Positions 9,289-20,298 of a DNA stretch of 64,000 nt are shown here, in pieces. Both the position numbers and the translations under genes were made by a program. The notes beneath the pieces were generated by a model. That model saw nothing but the letters and a program-made list of their open reading frames with translations, made no database searches and had not been told where the DNA came from. Every line of letters begins with the position of its first letter. Within the stretch, counting starts at the first letter, position 1. Source of the DNA: Streptococcus cristatus (GTDB lineage: Bacteria; Bacillota; Bacilli; Lactobacillales; Streptococcaceae); the NCBI RefSeq assembly GCF_003943465.1, contig NZ_RJPR01000001.1, forward strand, positions 1 to 64,000, read 5' to 3'.

Positions 9289-11247
9289 TTATTTAACGTG
9301 ACTTGCTAACTCTTCTTGAGCTTTTTTATTTGATTCTTCTTTTTCTTTTTCCCATTTTTCCAATGCTTTTTGATAATCAGCTACTGTCAGAACCTTATCT
9401 TGAAGCTCCATTCCCTTAAATACATAGACATCACCCTTGATACCTACATAAGAGTAGGCTTTGGTAAATGGTACAACTTTTTGAACCATTGGTGAGGCAC
9501 CTGCAGAAATAGACGGGATCACAATGGAACTATCTGTTAACCAAGCCTGCGCTGCTGCATATTTCGTATAGCGAGCATTGGTATCTTGCTTTTCTGCATC
9601 TGCCTGATCCAAAAGCGCTTTGTAGTCCGTTAAACCAACTTTGGAAGCAAGGTCTTGGTTTTGGCCTTTTGTCAGACCAATATTGTCCAAGATATCCCCT
9701 GTCTCTGGGTTAAAGATATTCAGATAAGTCACTGGGTCTTGGTAGTCTGCTGACCAACCAGACATATTGAGGTCATAGTCCTTTTGGGCAGCTGTTTCTG
9801 CGAAGTAAGTAGAGTTATCAAAATCGTCTGATGACATTTGATGCACGTCAATCACAACGTTTTCTTGGCCTAGAGCTGCCTCAACAGATTGTTTGAAAGA
9901 GTTGGTCCGCTGCACCATGATTTTATCAGTTTGGTCAACTGGTACATCTAGATGAATTGGGAATTCAACTCCCTGTGCTTGCAAAGCTTCTTTTGCCTTA
10001 GCAAATTCTGCCTTGGCCTTATCTGGGTTGTAAATGCTGTCCTGGGCATCAGCTAATTTGACACCTTGCCATTCATCCCCATAAGAAGCCAACTGTGATT
10101 CAACGACATCCGAGAAATCCTTGCCATCTACTTGCACAAAACTAGGAGGTACAAGCAAGCTTCTGATGATTTTCGTTGCTCCTTCATTACCATTCATCTG
10201 AGCACCAAAGGATTTACGGTCAAAAGCGAAGTTAATTGCCTGACGGAAGTCTTTATTTTGAATCGCTTCTTTGCTAGCAGCCTTTTGGGCATCTGTCTTA
10301 GAAGTGTGGCTATAAGCCTGACGATTCAAGTTAAAAGCATAGAAATAGCTAGTTGAGTTTTGTGGAGTAAAGATGATGTTGTCTTTGTATTTCTTCTCTA
10401 CTGATGCGTAGTTTGAGCTAGTCGGATAGAGACGAGCTTGTGTGTAAGCACCATCAGTAAAGTTACGGATCAATGACTCCTGGTCAGAACCATCGTAGTA
10501 AGTCAACTTGACATCTTCGATCTTCACATTGTCCTTGTCCCAATAGTTTTGGTTTTTAGAATATTCGATAACAGACTTAGAAGTAAATGACTTTAATACA
10601 TACGGACCATTGTAGAGGATACCGGAAGGTTTCACGGTACCAAAGTCCTTACCTTCCTTCTTCAGAAATTCTTCGTTAATCGGGAAGAGAATGCCCATGG
10701 TTGTCTTAGAATTCCAATAGCTTTCTGGCTGATTCAGGGTGTATTGGACTGTATAATCGTCGATTGCCTTGACACCTACAGTAGAGAAATCATTGCTTTC
10801 CCCTTTGATATAAGCATCTAATCCCTTGATAGAGTTTTGCACGATTGGTAATGCTTCTGATTTTTCATCTGCAGCGTGCTTGAGCCCTGTTACAAAGTCT
10901 TGTGCCTTGACAGCAGCATATTCTTCACCTTCTGCTGTGTACCATTTAGCATCCTTACGCAACTTATAAGTATAAGTTAGGCCATCTTTAGACACAGTCC
11001 AGTCTTCAGCCAATGAAGGGATAAGATTCCCATATTGATCATTTTCTAAAAGACCGTCGACCAAATTGGCAATAACGTCAGAAGTGGAGGAACGATTGGA
11101 ATTTACATAATCCAATGTATCTGGATCTGTATTATAGACATAAGAATATGTCTTTGCCGAGCTGGTGCTTGGCTTGCCACAAGCAGCTAAGAATAGCGCT
11201 GATGCTGCAACCAAACCAGTAATAGCCAACCATTTAGATTTTTTCAT
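9289..11247 (-). CDS. Oligopeptide ABC transporter substrate-binding lipoprotein (AliA/HppA-like)
   Basis: 652 residues, an SBP family 5 (OppA-type) protein. The N-terminus is a lipoprotein signal peptide with lipobox LAAC (Cys at about 25), so it is anchored on the outer membrane face. The family signature appears as NLVDGLLENDQYGNLIPSLA near 60-80. Streptococcal AliA/AliB/Hpp proteins are orphan binding proteins that feed the Opp permease; no permease genes adjoin this one. The start is the ATG at 11247 (AAGGAG, 8 nt away) rather than an upstream in-frame TTG. Confidence 0.93.
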   Translation of the reverse strand: MKKSKWLAITGLVAASALFLAACGKPSTSSAKTYSYVYNTDPDTLDYVNSNRSSTSDVIANLVDGLLENDQYGNLIPSLAEDWTVSKDGLTYTYKLRKDAKWYTAEGEEYAAVKAQDFVTGLKHAADEKSEALPIVQNSIKGLDAYIKGESNDFSTVGVKAIDDYTVQYTLNQPESYWNSKTTMGILFPINEEFLKKEGKDFGTVKPSGILYNGPYVLKSFTSKSVIEYSKNQNYWDKDNVKIEDVKLTYYDGSDQESLIRNFTDGAYTQARLYPTSSNYASVEKKYKDNIIFTPQNSTSYFYAFNLNRQAYSHTSKTDAQKAASKEAIQNKDFRQAINFAFDRKSFGAQMNGNEGATKIIRSLLVPPSFVQVDGKDFSDVVESQLASYGDEWQGVKLADAQDSIYNPDKAKAEFAKAKEALQAQGVEFPIHLDVPVDQTDKIMVQRTNSFKQSVEAALGQENVVIDVHQMSSDDFDNSTYFAETAAQKDYDLNMSGWSADYQDPVTYLNIFNPETGDILDNIGLTKGQNQDLASKVGLTDYKALLDQADAEKQDTNARYTKYAAAQAWLTDSSIVIPSISAGASPMVQKVVPFTKAYSYVGIKGDVYVFKGMELQDKVLTVADYQKALEKWEKEKEESNKKAQEELASHVK

Positions 11248-11277
11248 GAGCAAATCTCCTTCTTTAGATTATGTATT

Positions 11278-11305
11278 ATTATACATCATTTCTAGACAAA
11301 TACAA
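11278..11305 (-). promoter_or_regulatory. Promoter of the oligopeptide-binding lipoprotein gene
   Basis: On the minus strand TTGTAT (11300-11305), 16 bp, TATAAT (11278-11283). Confidence 0.65.
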
Positions 11306-11325
11306 GTCTTATTTTAGAAAAATTT

Positions 11326-11388
11326 AAATTTCTATGCATTTTTCTTATTCTTATTGAAACAAAATATAGGAAAATTTCTATGCATTTT
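11326..11388. repeat. Pair of 17-bp direct repeats between divergent genes
   Basis: AAATTTCTATGCATTTT occurs at 11326-11342 and again, identical, at 11372-11388 (46 bp apart). The pair lies upstream of the lipoprotein gene promoter and about 140 bp upstream of the dacA-like gene. It may be an operator; the cognate regulator is unknown. Confidence 0.55.
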
Positions 11389-11489
11389 CATATATTTTCA
11401 TAAAAATACAGAAATTCTTATAAATAAAAATTTGCTCAATGTTTTACAAAGAATCTTGAATAGGTTTGGCAAAAATATCGGCTTTTTTA

Positions 11490-11498
11490 TGTTACAAT
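11490..11498 (+). promoter_or_regulatory. Extended -10 promoter of the dacA-like gene
   Basis: TGTTACAAT, an extended -10 (TG-n-TACAAT), 28 bp upstream of the ATG. There is no good -35 at standard spacing. Confidence 0.5.
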
Positions 11499-11526
11499 AT
11501 ACTTACTACTAATCTAGGGGAAAGAA

Positions 11527-12804
11527 ATGAAAAAACTTTTTATATTCCTACTGCTATTCTTTGGCCTGATTGCCAAGCCCGTTCTGGCAGATGACTATGA
11601 AATTGCCGCTAAAAGTGCCATTGCTGTCGATGCAAACTCAGGAAAAATCCTCTATGAAAAGGAGGCTACAAGCCCACTAGAAGTCGGTGCTATTACTAAC
11701 ATTTTGACTGCTTATCTGGTTTACGAGGCCATTGCTGATGGCAAACTGAGCCTAGAAACTGAGGTTGATATTTCTGATTATGCTTACCAGCTGACAGTAA
11801 ATCCCTCTATCGCGAACCTGCCTCTGGAAGCGAGACGCTACAAGGTAAAGGACTTACTGAATGCCTCTCTTTTGGCCAGTGCCAACAGCGCTACCATTGC
11901 TCTGGCAGAAAAAGTTGGTGGAAGCGAGGAAAATTTTGTCAAAATGATGAAAGCCAAACTCAAAGAATGGAATATTTCTGATGCAACCATTGTAAATGCT
12001 ACTGGTACAGATATTCGTTTACTAGATGGTTCGCTAGAAACTACCAATACCGAAGAGGAGGTCGCAGAGAATTCTAAAAGCAAGAAAAAACAAGAGACTG
12101 TCAATAAGTTCAGTGCTTATGATATAGCTGTGATTGCTTCACATCTGATTGATGACTACCCAGAGGTCCTTGGCATCACTTCCAAATCTCATGTGAATTT
12201 TGCAGGAATCCAACTAGAAAATCCCAATTTAATGTTGGAAGGCTCTCCTAGTTTTCGGACAGGAGTGAAGGGGTTGAAGACAGGCGGGTCTGAGCAGAAT
12301 GGTGTTTCATTTGTCGGCGTGACAAGTGAAAAAGGGATGCGATTGATCACAGTCGTTTTAGGAGTCGCACAAGAAGATAACGACCCTAATACCCGTTTTG
12401 GCGTTACATCTAGCCTAATGACCTACGTTACACAGAATTTCTCTCCGACAGTCCTTGTCAAAAAAGGGGAAAGATACAACAACTCCCAAGTAGCTATTAG
12501 AGACAGCCAAGAGGATAAGGTCGCTGCAGTTGCTAGTGAGGACCTGGTAATCCTAGAACGGATAGCCAATCAGGCTGAACATAAAGTCACCTTTACTCCA
12601 AGTCCACAGGAGCTGCAGGCACCCTTGAAAAAGGGTAGTGTAGTGGGCACCCTCACTTATACAGATTCTGAGCCAATCGGCCAGGGCTACATCGAAAATA
12701 AGAAAACTTCTATTTCTATGATTACAGAAAAAAAGGTTGAAAAAGCTATCGTTTTCAAAGTCTGGTGGAACGACTTCATCCGCTTTGTCAATGAGAAGTT
12801 ATAA
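11527..12804 (+). CDS. PBP3/DacA-family D-Ala-D-Ala carboxypeptidase homologue lacking the SxxK motif
   Basis: 425 residues. It has a signal peptide (about 1-21), a peptidase S11 domain, a PBP5-type C-terminal beta domain (about 310-400), and a C-terminal amphipathic anchor (VWWNDFIRFVNEKL). The fold-defining SAN motif (Ser118-Ala-Asn120) and KTG (Lys251-Thr-Gly253) are present. The catalytic SxxK tetrad reads Ala55-Ile-Thr-Asn58, so both the nucleophile Ser and the general-base Lys are replaced; after KTG, Gly-Ser replaces the usual Thr-Thr. By family knowledge this should abolish carboxypeptidase activity. The gene is intact, with a promoter and terminator, and sits where pneumococcus has its active PBP3 gene next to suf. 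It is probably a pseudoenzyme. Confidence 0.85.
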   Translation: MKKLFIFLLLFFGLIAKPVLADDYEIAAKSAIAVDANSGKILYEKEATSPLEVGAITNILTAYLVYEAIADGKLSLETEVDISDYAYQLTVNPSIANLPLEARRYKVKDLLNASLLASANSATIALAEKVGGSEENFVKMMKAKLKEWNISDATIVNATGTDIRLLDGSLETTNTEEEVAENSKSKKKQETVNKFSAYDIAVIASHLIDDYPEVLGITSKSHVNFAGIQLENPNLMLEGSPSFRTGVKGLKTGGSEQNGVSFVGVTSEKGMRLITVVLGVAQEDNDPNTRFGVTSSLMTYVTQNFSPTVLVKKGERYNNSQVAIRDSQEDKVAAVASEDLVILERIANQAEHKVTFTPSPQELQAPLKKGSVVGTLTYTDSEPIGQGYIENKKTSISMITEKKVEKAIVFKVWWNDFIRFVNEKL

Positions 12805-12807
12805 AAG

Positions 12808-12839
12808 AAATACCGCGAATCAATTGATTCGCGGTATTT
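12808..12839 (+). terminator. Terminator of the dacA-like gene
   Basis: Long perfect hairpin, TACCGCGAATCA / TGATTCGCGGTA, followed by TTTC. Confidence 0.88.
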
Positions 12840-12973
12840 CTATAGTTTGTAAACGTTTAACGTAATAAAAAAAAGTTCTTTGAGGGTTAACTCGCAATCG
12901 AGTATCCGCTACTGTTTAACAGATCCTCTGAATTTTTTAAACACTTTGCTTAAGCAAAGATTTATTCACAATT

Positions 12974-12997
12974 AAAAAGAGGTCAGCGCCTCTTTTT
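12974..12997 (-). terminator. suf operon terminator
   Basis: AAAAAGAGG-TCAGCG-CCTCTTTTT, symmetric and touching the sufB stop. It serves the minus-strand suf operon and could also stop plus-strand readthrough. Confidence 0.85.
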
Positions 12998-14408
12998 ATC
13001 CAACAGACCCTTCCATTTCATAGCTGATGAGACGGTTCAGCTCAACAGCGTATTCCATTGGAAGTTCTTTGGTGAATGGCTCAACAAAGCCCATGACAAT
13101 CATTTCTGTTGCTTCGGATTCCGATAGGCCACGGCTCATAAGATAGTAAAGCTGCTCTTCGGAAATCTTAGAAACCTTAGCTTCATGCTCCAAAGCTACC
13201 TGTGAGTTGTGAATTTCATTAAATGGAATAGTATCTGAAGCAGACAAATCATCCATAATAATGGTATCACACTCGATATGGCTGACAGATTTCTTAGAAT
13301 TGCGAGCAAAGGTCACTTGTCCACGGTAGTCCACCTTACCTCCGCCCTTGGCAATGGACTTGGAAACGATAGATGAACTAGTGTGTGGCGCATTGTGGAT
13401 CATCTTAGCCCCTGTATCCTGATGTTGACCAGCATTGGCAAAGGCAATAGAAAGCATGGTACCACGCGCCCCTTCTCCATCAAGGTAAACAGATGGGTAC
13501 TTCATGGTTGTTTTGGCACCCAAGTTTCCATCAATCCACTCAACTGTCGCATCTTTCATAGCCCGAGCTCGCTTAGTTACGAGATTGTAGACATTATCAG
13601 ACCAGTTTTGAATGGTCGTATAGCGCATATAGGCACCATCAAGAGCAAAGATCTCGACAATAGCCGCATGTAAGCTGTTGCTTGAATAAGTAGGCGCTGT
13701 ACACCCTTCTACGTAGTGAACACTTGCTCCCTCATCAACGATAATCAAGGTGCGTTCAAATTGACCGGAATTTTCATTGTTGATACGGAAATAGGTTTGT
13801 AGCGGAATATCCACTTTGACACCTTTTGGCACATAGATAAAGGTACCACCAGACCAGACGGCGGAGTTGAGAGCTGCTAGCTTGTTATCTGTTGGAGGGA
13901 CCATCTTAGCAAAATACTGCTTGAAGAGCTCTGGGTATTCCTTAAGAGCTGAGTCGGTATCTGTGAAGACGATTCCTAGCTTTTGGAACTCTTCCTTCAT
14001 ATTGTGGTAGACCACTTCGGACTCATACTGGGCAGCTGCACCAGCAAGGTAAGCTCGCTCTGCTTCTGGGATCCCAATCCGCTCAAAGGTTTCCTTGATC
14101 TTCTCAGGCACTTCATCCCAGCTTCTAGCTGGCTTATCAGAGGCCTTTTGGTAATAAATCAAGTCATCAAAATTAATTTCTGACAAATCTGGTCCCCAAG
14201 TCTGCATTGGCATCTTCTTGAAAACCTCGTAGGACTTAAGGCGAAAATCCAACATCCATTCTGGTTCATTCTTGGCTGCAGAAAGCTCACGAATGACCGC
14301 TTCATTCAGCCCTTTCCCTGTCGAGATAACAGGCTCAACATCGTCATGGAAACCAAACTTGTACTCACCAAGATCAATTGGTTTTGGTTCTACTCTTTCT
14401 TCTGACAT
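12996..14408 (-). CDS. sufB: Fe-S cluster assembly scaffold SufB
   Basis: 470 residues, SufB. Together with SufC and SufD it forms the scaffold on which nascent Fe-S clusters are built. Typical stretches are [31 protein letters not shown] and the C-terminal [20 protein letters not shown], whose Cys is the conserved cluster/persulfide residue of the family. The beta-helix core lies between these. It is the last gene of sufCDSUB, 17 bp after sufU, with an AAAGGAA ribosome-binding site. Confidence 0.97.
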   Translation of the reverse strand: MSEERVEPKPIDLGEYKFGFHDDVEPVISTGKGLNEAVIRELSAAKNEPEWMLDFRLKSYEVFKKMPMQTWGPDLSEINFDDLIYYQKASDKPARSWDEVPEKIKETFERIGIPEAERAYLAGAAAQYESEVVYHNMKEEFQKLGIVFTDTDSALKEYPELFKQYFAKMVPPTDNKLAALNSAVWSGGTFIYVPKGVKVDIPLQTYFRINNENSGQFERTLIIVDEGASVHYVEGCTAPTYSSNSLHAAIVEIFALDGAYMRYTTIQNWSDNVYNLVTKRARAMKDATVEWIDGNLGAKTTMKYPSVYLDGEGARGTMLSIAFANAGQHQDTGAKMIHNAPHTSSSIVSKSIAKGGGKVDYRGQVTFARNSKKSVSHIECDTIIMDDLSASDTIPFNEIHNSQVALEHEAKVSKISEEQLYYLMSRGLSESEATEMIVMGFVEPFTKELPMEYAVELNRLISYEMEGSVG

Positions 14409-14425
14409 AATTTCCTTTCACATTC

Positions 14426-16094
<1,669 letters not shown>

Positions 16095-16122
16095 CTACTT
16101 ACGCGGGACAAGGCCCAGCTTT

Positions 16123-17385
16123 TTATCTTTTTGCGAGAATAATATCGATATTTTCAATCATTTCATCACGGACTTCTTTAACAGGGATTTCTACAATCAC
16201 TGAGCCTAAGAAGCCGCGCACGACCAAGCGCTCAGCTGTCGCCTTATCAAGACCCCGACTCATGAGGTAGTACATATCCTCTGGATCCACCTGGCCGATA
16301 GAAGCTGCGTGACCAGCTGTCACATCGTTCTCATCAATCAAAAGGATGGGATTAGCATCTGAGCGTGCTTGATCAGACAGCATAAGAACTCGGCTTTCCT
16401 GCTGCGCATCTGCTCCCTTAGCGCCTTTGATAATATGTCCGATACCATTGAAAGTCAAGGTTCCTTTTTCTAGGATAACCCCGTGCTGCAGGATATTTCC
16501 GATAGAGTTGCAGCCATAATTAGTTACGCGGGTATCAATCCCCTGAACCTGCTTGCCACTTGAGAGCGCCACTACTTTCATATCCGCATGGCTTCCATTA
16601 CCGTAAAGGTCGCTATCAAAGTCAGCCACGACATTGCCTTCGTTCATAACGCCGATAGCCCAGTCAATCATGGCATCATTATCCAGCTTACCACGACGGC
16701 TGATATAAGCCGTTACATTTTCGCCCAAACGGTCAATAGCTGAAAACTTAATCTGAGCTCCAGCCTGAGCAATAACTTCGACAGTGATATTGGCAGTTGC
16801 TGGAACAGAGCCCTCGCCGTAAGTTTCCAAGCGTTCCAAGTAGTTAACCTTGGAATGCTTGCCTGCGATAATCAAAATATGCTTGTTAAAAGGAACATCG
16901 CTTTCGCTGTCCTGATAAAAAATTCCTTCAATCGGCTGGTCAATCTCAACATTGTCCGGTACATAAAGAACCGCACCGCTGTTAAAATAGGCAGTGTGAT
17001 AAGCCGCCAATTTGTCCTCGTCATACTTGACCGCAGACATAAAATGCTTCTCTACTAACTCTGGTATCTCTTCCAAAGCTGTGTGGAAATCAGTGAAGAC
17101 CACACCTTGGGCTGCCAAGTCAGCTGGCAATTGCTCAAGGACAGTTTGGGTTCCCATTTGGATGAACTTGAGATTGTCTCCAAGAGCCGTGAAATCTGGC
17201 ACATTGGTCAAAGGCTCGCTATCAGCAATCCGTCCGTCTCCCAGATTCCAGCGGTGAAATTTAACCCGCTCAATAACTGGCAAGTCCAGTTGATCAATCC
17301 GGTCAAAGGCCTGCTGACGGAGATCAGCCAACCATACTGGTTCTGCGTGAACTTGTGAAAATTCGTGAATTAATTCTTTCGTCAT
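16123..17385 (-). CDS. sufD: Fe-S cluster assembly protein SufD
   Basis: 420 residues, SufD, a paralogue and partner of SufB in the SufBC2D complex. It shares the C-terminal pattern ADAQQESRVLMLSDQARSDA then [20 protein letters not shown], parallel to SufB's. It is thought to help iron entry into the scaffold. Intact, with an AGGAGAATGA region before the ATG, 41 bp after sufC. Confidence 0.96.
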   Translation of the reverse strand: MTKELIHEFSQVHAEPVWLADLRQQAFDRIDQLDLPVIERVKFHRWNLGDGRIADSEPLTNVPDFTALGDNLKFIQMGTQTVLEQLPADLAAQGVVFTDFHTALEEIPELVEKHFMSAVKYDEDKLAAYHTAYFNSGAVLYVPDNVEIDQPIEGIFYQDSESDVPFNKHILIIAGKHSKVNYLERLETYGEGSVPATANITVEVIAQAGAQIKFSAIDRLGENVTAYISRRGKLDNDAMIDWAIGVMNEGNVVADFDSDLYGNGSHADMKVVALSSGKQVQGIDTRVTNYGCNSIGNILQHGVILEKGTLTFNGIGHIIKGAKGADAQQESRVLMLSDQARSDANPILLIDENDVTAGHAASIGQVDPEDMYYLMSRGLDKATAERLVVRGFLGSVIVEIPVKEVRDEMIENIDIILAKR

Positions 17386-17426
17386 GTCATTCTCCTATCT
17401 TTTATCAAAGTCAAAAGAATGTTTGA

Positions 17427-18197
17427 CTAGACTTCTTCAGTATAGTTGAAGCCCAACTCTTCAGCCAATTTGGCATAGCCTTCTTTTTCCAAGCGAACTG
17501 CCAATTCTGGACCGCCAGAAAGAACAACTTTCCCCTCCATCATGACATGAACCACGTCTGGAGTGATATAGTTGAGCAGGCGTTGGTAGTGGGTGATGAT
17601 CATAGCGCCAAAGCCCTCTCCACGCATAGCGTTGACCCCTTTAGACACGACCTTGAGAGCGTCGATATCCAGACCTGAGTCAATCTCATCCAAAAGCGCA
17701 AAAGTTGGCTCTAGCATGAGCAACTGCAGGATTTCATTGCGTTTTTTCTCACCACCTGAAAAACCTTCATTAAGGTAGCGCTCAGCCATCTCTTCTTTCA
17801 TGTTGAGCAATTCCATCTTTTCATCTAGTTTAGTAATGAAGTCGCGGACAGAGATTTTTTCATCGTCTTCCTTGCCAGCATTCATGGCCGCACGGAGAAA
17901 CTCTGCATTAGTAATACCAGGAATTTCACTAGGATACTGCATCGCAAGGAAAAGACCCATACGAGCTCGTTCATCCACTTCTAGCTCCAAGATATTAACC
18001 CCATCAAAAAGCACCTCTCCTTGAGTCACTTCGTAGTTAGGATTGCCCATAATGGCTGCAGACAAGGTAGATTTCCCTGTTCCATTTGGACCCATGATCG
18101 CTGCAACTTCTCCCGTTTTCAGAGTAAGATTTACTCCTTTGAGAATTTTTTTCCCTTCAATTTCAACATGAAGATCTTTGATTTCTAAGACAGACAT
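17427..18197 (-). CDS. sufC: Fe-S cluster assembly ATPase SufC
   Basis: 256 residues, ABC-type ATPase. Walker A GPNGTGKST (about 36-44), signature FSGGEKKR, Walker B ALLDEIDSGLD and an H-loop (IITHYQRLL). It powers remodelling of the SufBD scaffold. First gene of sufCDSUB; a TATACT hexamer lies about 43 bp upstream but no clear -35 is seen. Confidence 0.97.
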   Translation of the reverse strand: MSVLEIKDLHVEIEGKKILKGVNLTLKTGEVAAIMGPNGTGKSTLSAAIMGNPNYEVTQGEVLFDGVNILELEVDERARMGLFLAMQYPSEIPGITNAEFLRAAMNAGKEDDEKISVRDFITKLDEKMELLNMKEEMAERYLNEGFSGGEKKRNEILQLLMLEPTFALLDEIDSGLDIDALKVVSKGVNAMRGEGFGAMIITHYQRLLNYITPDVVHVMMEGKVVLSGGPELAVRLEKEGYAKLAEELGFNYTEEV

Positions 18198-18244
18198 TTC
18201 TTTTTCCTTTCTTTGCTTAGCTGATTTACATACTTTAGTATACC

Positions 18245-18268
18245 AAAAAAAAGCCCAAAAGGCTTTTA
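18245..18268 (-). terminator. Terminator after the tagO-like gene
   Basis: AAAAGCC-CAAA-AGGCTTTT hairpin between the sufC start and the tagO-like stop. It most likely ends the minus-strand mecA/tagO-like transcript. Confidence 0.75.
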
Positions 18269-18280
18269 TTTTGTTTAGAA

Positions 18281-19453
18281 CTATTCTTGTTTGTGTTTCT
18301 TTTGGTATCTCTTCTCTCGAACTTCTTCTCTATAAGAGGAGTTTCCGATAAAGCGCAGGATATTGAGCAGAGGCGTCCTCTGCGGCCCCAGAACCCCTAT
18401 TAGTTCTACCAAGAGTTCAACACCTAGCAGAAGACCAATTACGAGGAGGAGGCCACCGATGCGGGTCGATACATTTAGCAGGAGGGAAATCATTGAGAAA
18501 ATCATCGAAATTCCATAGATAACCAGAACTGTTCCCCGATGTGTCAATCCTAAGGACAAGAGCCTATGGTGAAGGTGGTGGCGGTCAGGCTGGTAAAATT
18601 TCTGACCAGACAAAGTCCGACGAACGATTGCTAAAAAAGTATCGGTAATCGGTACACCCAAAATAATCATAGGCGTGACAATCGCTACCGCCGTCGCATT
18701 TTTCAAGCCTTGTAGAGACAGGACCGAAATCATAAAACCGATGAAAAGAGCCCCCGTATCCCCTCCATATATAATGGCTGGATGATAATTGTAAGGAAAG
18801 AAGCCAGCAATAGAGGCAACTAAAACCAAGATTGTCAAAGTCAGGAATAAATTATGACCCGGTAAGAAAAAGTAGGAAACAATGCCCATAGTCAGCAAGG
18901 AAATAATGGAGACCCCGCTGACAAGACCGTCTAAACCATCCATGAGATTGACCGCATTGGTAATAGAGACAATCCAGAGAATGGTCAGAATAAAAGATAA
19001 CCAAGGTGGGAAAAAGAGATGGGGACCACCAAAAGGAATCTTAAAGTCATCCAAGCGGAAATCCGTCAGCCACCAAATCAGGCAGGCAGCCAGCACAATC
19101 CCCCCTAACTTCATCAAAGGACTTAATTCTTTAATATCGTCGATAAGCCCCGTCAGGGCAACAAGCAAGCCCCCCAACACAACCGGCCAAATATAGTCAA
19201 AATAAGTCTGTTCAAAAAAAGTGACGCCAACAATCTGCGGCATGAAGACCAAAGTTGCCAAGGTAAAAGCCGTCACAACTGCCAGACCGCCTGCACTCGG
19301 CATGGGCTTCTTATTGATTCGTCGAGCATTAGGATAGTCGACTGCATCCATTTTAAAAGCCAAGAGCCGAACGAGGGGAGTCAGCAAAACTCCAACAAAA
19401 AATGTCGCCAGCAGCACCAAAATGAACTTCAATGGAAAAGCAATCATACGCAT
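18281..19453 (-). CDS. tagO: Undecaprenyl-phosphate GlcNAc-1-phosphate transferase (TagO/WecA/RgpG family)
   Basis: 390 residues with about ten hydrophobic segments; glycosyltransferase family 4 (MraY-like). Signature motifs: GLIDDIKELSP (the DD pair), NAVNLMDGLDGL and the histidine-rich loop PDRHHLHHRLLSLG. It starts lipid-linked synthesis of wall teichoic acid, rhamnose-glucose or related polymers by moving GlcNAc-1-P onto the C55 carrier; which polymer applies cannot be told here. Its start overlaps mecA by 10 bp, so the two are coupled. Confidence 0.92.
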   Translation of the reverse strand: MRMIAFPLKFILVLLATFFVGVLLTPLVRLLAFKMDAVDYPNARRINKKPMPSAGGLAVVTAFTLATLVFMPQIVGVTFFEQTYFDYIWPVVLGGLLVALTGLIDDIKELSPLMKLGGIVLAACLIWWLTDFRLDDFKIPFGGPHLFFPPWLSFILTILWIVSITNAVNLMDGLDGLVSGVSIISLLTMGIVSYFFLPGHNLFLTLTILVLVASIAGFFPYNYHPAIIYGGDTGALFIGFMISVLSLQGLKNATAVAIVTPMIILGVPITDTFLAIVRRTLSGQKFYQPDRHHLHHRLLSLGLTHRGTVLVIYGISMIFSMISLLLNVSTRIGGLLLVIGLLLGVELLVELIGVLGPQRTPLLNILRFIGNSSYREEVREKRYQKKHKQE

Positions 19454-20187
19454 TCAACTTTCTGCAACTGTTGGATGGCTTCTGTCACCAAAAGCAGACG
19501 CCCGTGTTCTTGTAGGACAGAACGTGTAATATCTGTATCCTCAGCAAATTCACGCATTTTAGCCAGTAACCAAGCTGGATAAAGAGCAGGTTGCTCTTCC
19601 AAATCTACCAAAATAGTCAGGTAATAGGCAGAGTCATATTTATAAAGTTCTGATAGGTCTATTGGGTAGTCAACCGTTTTGGCGAAAGAAACTGCACTCT
19701 GCAAATCAGTAAATGACAAAATATAGTAGACATAACGGTCTAGATTTTCTTCCCTATCTTCTGAAGAATCTACAGAGGCCTCCTGATCAGCCTCTGCTGC
19801 TTCTAAAGATTTGACCGCCTCAAGGTCATCCTTACTCTTTTCAAAGATATTTTTTTCCAAAGTCTTTAAGAATTCATCTGGCGACATCTGGCTAAGTTCA
19901 TCCATGTCTGGTAGATTACCCAAGTCTTCAAAATTCAAATTCTTATCAATCTTGGATCTCGTCACAAAGACATCCAGCTTGTCTGGCTTAGGCGTCACTC
20001 GAAAGCTTAGCATACCACTGTCTAAAAAGCTTTCCGGCATTTCCAGCTCATCCAAAATAGTATAGAAAAACTCTTCTGTTTTTTCTTGGGGAACTAGGAA
20101 ATCTGCAATTTCCATTCCGTGTTCTTCCAAATCTTCCAACTGAATGGTGATTTTAATCGTCGAATCATTAATCTGTTTCACTTCCAT
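19444..20187 (-). CDS. mecA: Adaptor protein MecA
   Basis: 247 residues, MecA family. The N-terminal domain (MEVKQINDSTIKITIQLEDLEEHG) binds substrates such as competence regulators, and the C-terminal domain (about 125-247) binds ClpC. An acidic linker (DDLEAVKSLEAAEADQEA, about 118-140) separates them. In streptococci MecA targets ComX for ClpCP degradation. It has a strong promoter of its own. Confidence 0.94.
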   Translation of the reverse strand: MEVKQINDSTIKITIQLEDLEEHGMEIADFLVPQEKTEEFFYTILDELEMPESFLDSGMLSFRVTPKPDKLDVFVTRSKIDKNLNFEDLGNLPDMDELSQMSPDEFLKTLEKNIFEKSKDDLEAVKSLEAAEADQEASVDSSEDREENLDRYVYYILSFTDLQSAVSFAKTVDYPIDLSELYKYDSAYYLTILVDLEEQPALYPAWLLAKMREFAEDTDITRSVLQEHGRLLLVTEAIQQLQKVECV

Positions 20188-20218
20188 CTCATCAACCTCA
20201 TACTTTCATAGTCTTTCT

Positions 20219-20247
20219 ATTATACTAAAATTCTAAACTTATTTCAA
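20219..20247 (-). promoter_or_regulatory. mecA promoter
   Basis: Minus strand TTGAAA (20242-20247), 17 bp, TATAAT (20219-20224). Confidence 0.75.
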
Positions 20248-20269
20248 AAAAACAACTGGTCAAATAAGA

Positions 20270-20296
20270 AAAGGCTGGGAAAATTTCCCAAGCCTT
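20270..20296 (-). terminator. uppP terminator
   Basis: AAGGCTTGGGAAA / TTTCCCAGCCTT-type hairpin with a T-rich tail on the minus strand, starting at the uppP stop codon. Confidence 0.82.
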
Positions 20297-20298
20297 GA

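Noticed and set aside
12847..12860. TGTAAACGTTTAAC as a CcpA cre site
   Set aside because: It lies between the 3' ends of two convergent genes with no promoter nearby, and the last positions do not match.
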